Shown here piece by piece: positions 62,900-64,000 of a stretch of 64,000 nucleotides of DNA (the first letter of the stretch is position 1; the number at the start of each line of letters is the position of its first letter). Source of the stretch: Vulcanococcus sp. Clear-D1 (GTDB lineage: Bacteria > Cyanobacteriota > Cyanobacteriia > PCC-6307 > Cyanobiaceae); NCBI RefSeq assembly GCF_014654725.1, contig NZ_JACVZV010000015.1, forward strand, positions 310,001 through 374,000, in the 5' to 3' direction. The notes under the pieces are model-generated. The model was not told the DNA's origin, ran no database searches, and worked only from the letters and a program-made list of their open reading frames with translations. Position numbers and translations under genes: made by a program.

Positions 62900-63897
62900 C
62901 CCTGCGCGGCCTGATCGGTTTGCTGGCCTTGGTGGTGCTGGGCCTGCTGGCCTGGGAGCTTCGCTGGGTGCTGCTGGTGCTGTTTGGTGCCGTGGTGCTC
63001 GCGGTGGCCCTGGATGTGCCTGTGAGTTGGCTGCGGCGCTTCACACCGATGAACCGCCCCCAGGCTCTGGCTGGGGTGGTGGTGCTGCTGCTCCTGGGGG
63101 GCTGGCAGCTAGGGGAACTGCTGCTGCCCGAGTTGATCGAGCAGGTGCAGCAGTTCACCCAATTGGTTCCGGCCCTGCTCAACCGCGTTGGGGAGCTGCT
63201 GGGTGGTGTGGCGATGCTGGAAAGCCTGGAAGGCCGCGTCGCCGACCTGGCCACCTTCGACAAACTGCAGCCACTCGGTGGGCAGTTGCTCGGTTTCGCC
63301 GGAGGAGCCGCCAACAGCACGATTCAGCTGCTGCTGATGGGACTGCTAGCCCTGCTGCTGGTGCTCGATCCCCGTAGCCACCAGCGCCTGGTGCTGGCGG
63401 CAACCCCCGCCCATTACCGGCCACTGGTGGGGGAGCTGCTGAGCGCCTGCCGGGAAGCCCTGGGTGGCTGGCTGGCCGGGATGACGATCTCTGCCAGCGC
63501 CGTGTTCCTGCTCACCTGGGCCGGCCTGGCAGCCCTGAAGGTGCCGCTGGCCCTGCTGAGCGGCCTGGTGTGCGGCCTGCTCACGTTTGTGCCCACGATC
63601 GGCCCCACCGTGGCCACGCTGCTGCCACTCGCGGTGGCACTGCTGGTGTCTCCCGCCCTGGCACTGCAGGTGCTGATCCTCCGGCTGGTGTTGCAGAACG
63701 CGGAGGCATTTCTGCTCACCCCACTCCTGTTAAGCCGAACCGTGAATCTGCTGCCCACCGTGGCACTGATGGCACAGCTCAGCTTGGGGGCTCTGCTGGG
63801 GCTGCCCGGGGTGCTGCTGGCGCTGCCGTTGGTGGTGGTGCTTCAGGTGTTGTCCCAGCGGGTGCTGGTGGAGCAAATCATGGATCGCTGGCTCTAA
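62896..63897 (+). CDS. AI-2E/PerM-family transporter, second tandem copy
   Basis: A 333-residue paralog of the upstream gene with the same layout: helices from residue 4 (GLIGLLALVVLGLLAWELRW), middle part with EQVQQFTQLVPALLNRVGEL, and C-terminal block TFVPTIGPTVATLLP, then LQNAEAFLLTPLLLSR and LPLVVVLQVLSQRV. Overlap of four bases with the first copy suggests a heteromeric complex or a recent tandem duplication that has since diverged. Confidence 0.93.
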   Translation: MTLRGLIGLLALVVLGLLAWELRWVLLVLFGAVVLAVALDVPVSWLRRFTPMNRPQALAGVVVLLLLGGWQLGELLLPELIEQVQQFTQLVPALLNRVGELLGGVAMLESLEGRVADLATFDKLQPLGGQLLGFAGGAANSTIQLLLMGLLALLLVLDPRSHQRLVLAATPAHYRPLVGELLSACREALGGWLAGMTISASAVFLLTWAGLAALKVPLALLSGLVCGLLTFVPTIGPTVATLLPLAVALLVSPALALQVLILRLVLQNAEAFLLTPLLLSRTVNLLPTVALMAQLSLGALLGLPGVLLALPLVVVLQVLSQRVLVEQIMDRWL

Positions 63898-63919
63898 CGA
63901 GAACACAGCAACTGGCTCG

Positions 63920-64000
63920 CTAGCGCGATCGGTTCCAGAGCCAGGGTGTGCAGAGCAGCACGGCCATCGCCAAAGGGTGATGGCGCGGGATCTCCACCAA
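63920..64000 (-). CDS. Partial gene entering from the right edge (C-terminal 26 residues)
   Basis: An open minus-strand frame runs from the window end to a TAG at 63920-63922. The visible tail, ending AVLLCTPWLWNRSR, is hydrophobic with Trp/Leu and a basic end. Too short to assign. It would be convergent with the AI-2E genes with a 22-base gap. Confidence 0.35.
   Translation of the reverse strand: MVEIPRHHPLAMAVLLCTPWLWNRSR

Overview
The window looks like a chromosomal segment of a GC-rich unicellular picocyanobacterium (Synechococcus / Cyanobium / Vulcanococcus type). The evidence is gene content: oxygenic-photosynthesis genes (chlP, psb28, pcyA, apcF, gun4, hemA), the cyanobacterial dual-function FBP/SBPase, ferredoxin sulfite reductase, the NblS partner SipA, many short conserved proteins, tight gene packing and Calvin-cycle/OPP genes side by side. 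No rRNA, tRNA, CRISPR array, insertion sequence or prophage was recognised. No gene-free stretch exceeds 300 bases; the longest (about 230 bases, at 12287-12518, 19066-19300 and 51906-52135) are promoter regions.

Layout. 1-1400: a cobalamin riboswitch controlling a HupE-type metal permease and a CobW GTPase, all on the minus strand. 1440-6180: lumenal pentapeptide protein, uracil phosphoribosyltransferase, ilvD and small conserved proteins. 6188-13202: central carbon and tetrapyrrole block (pgl-gnd, glgC, hemA, FBP/SBPase; rpe divergent). 13344-17248: ccsA, then lptA-lptB-lptF joined by 4-base overlaps, then a DUF309 protein. 17257-22629: typA, a U32-family (RlhA-like) protein and a VanY-like carboxypeptidase. 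22752-33947: chlP, a desaturase, glyS, sir, a VanX-like dipeptidase, recG and an unknown 407-residue protein. 33947-36766: rpsB-tsf with a structured rpsB leader, a GT2 glycosyltransferase and a 51-residue basic protein. 36814-40371: pcyA overlapping a DevBCA-type exporter. 40441-48018: tandem M16 peptidases, sipA on the other strand, then bioY-lspA-PBP(FHA)-GTPase. 48179-53554: PLP decarboxylase, tadA, a class V aminotransferase, apcF and glnA, the last with an NtcA-type promoter.

53720-56594 is the most unusual part. Two convergent, slightly overlapping genes each join a periplasmic ligand-binding domain to an ion-channel-like membrane domain. One is a prokaryotic ionotropic-glutamate-receptor-like protein with an aberrant pore loop (VTGSGD where K+-type channels have TVGYGD). 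The other fuses an NMT1/THI5-type solute-binding domain to a seven-helix TRIC channel domain. They lie directly downstream of glutamine synthetase.

56679-64000: a small His-rich protein with a strong ribosome binding site, a methyltransferase, short conserved proteins, an RsbW-like ATPase, gun4, mnmH (selU), psb28 and two tandem AI-2E/PerM permeases. Partial genes sit at both window edges. Many genes start with GTG or TTG, so several starts are choices between alternatives and are flagged.
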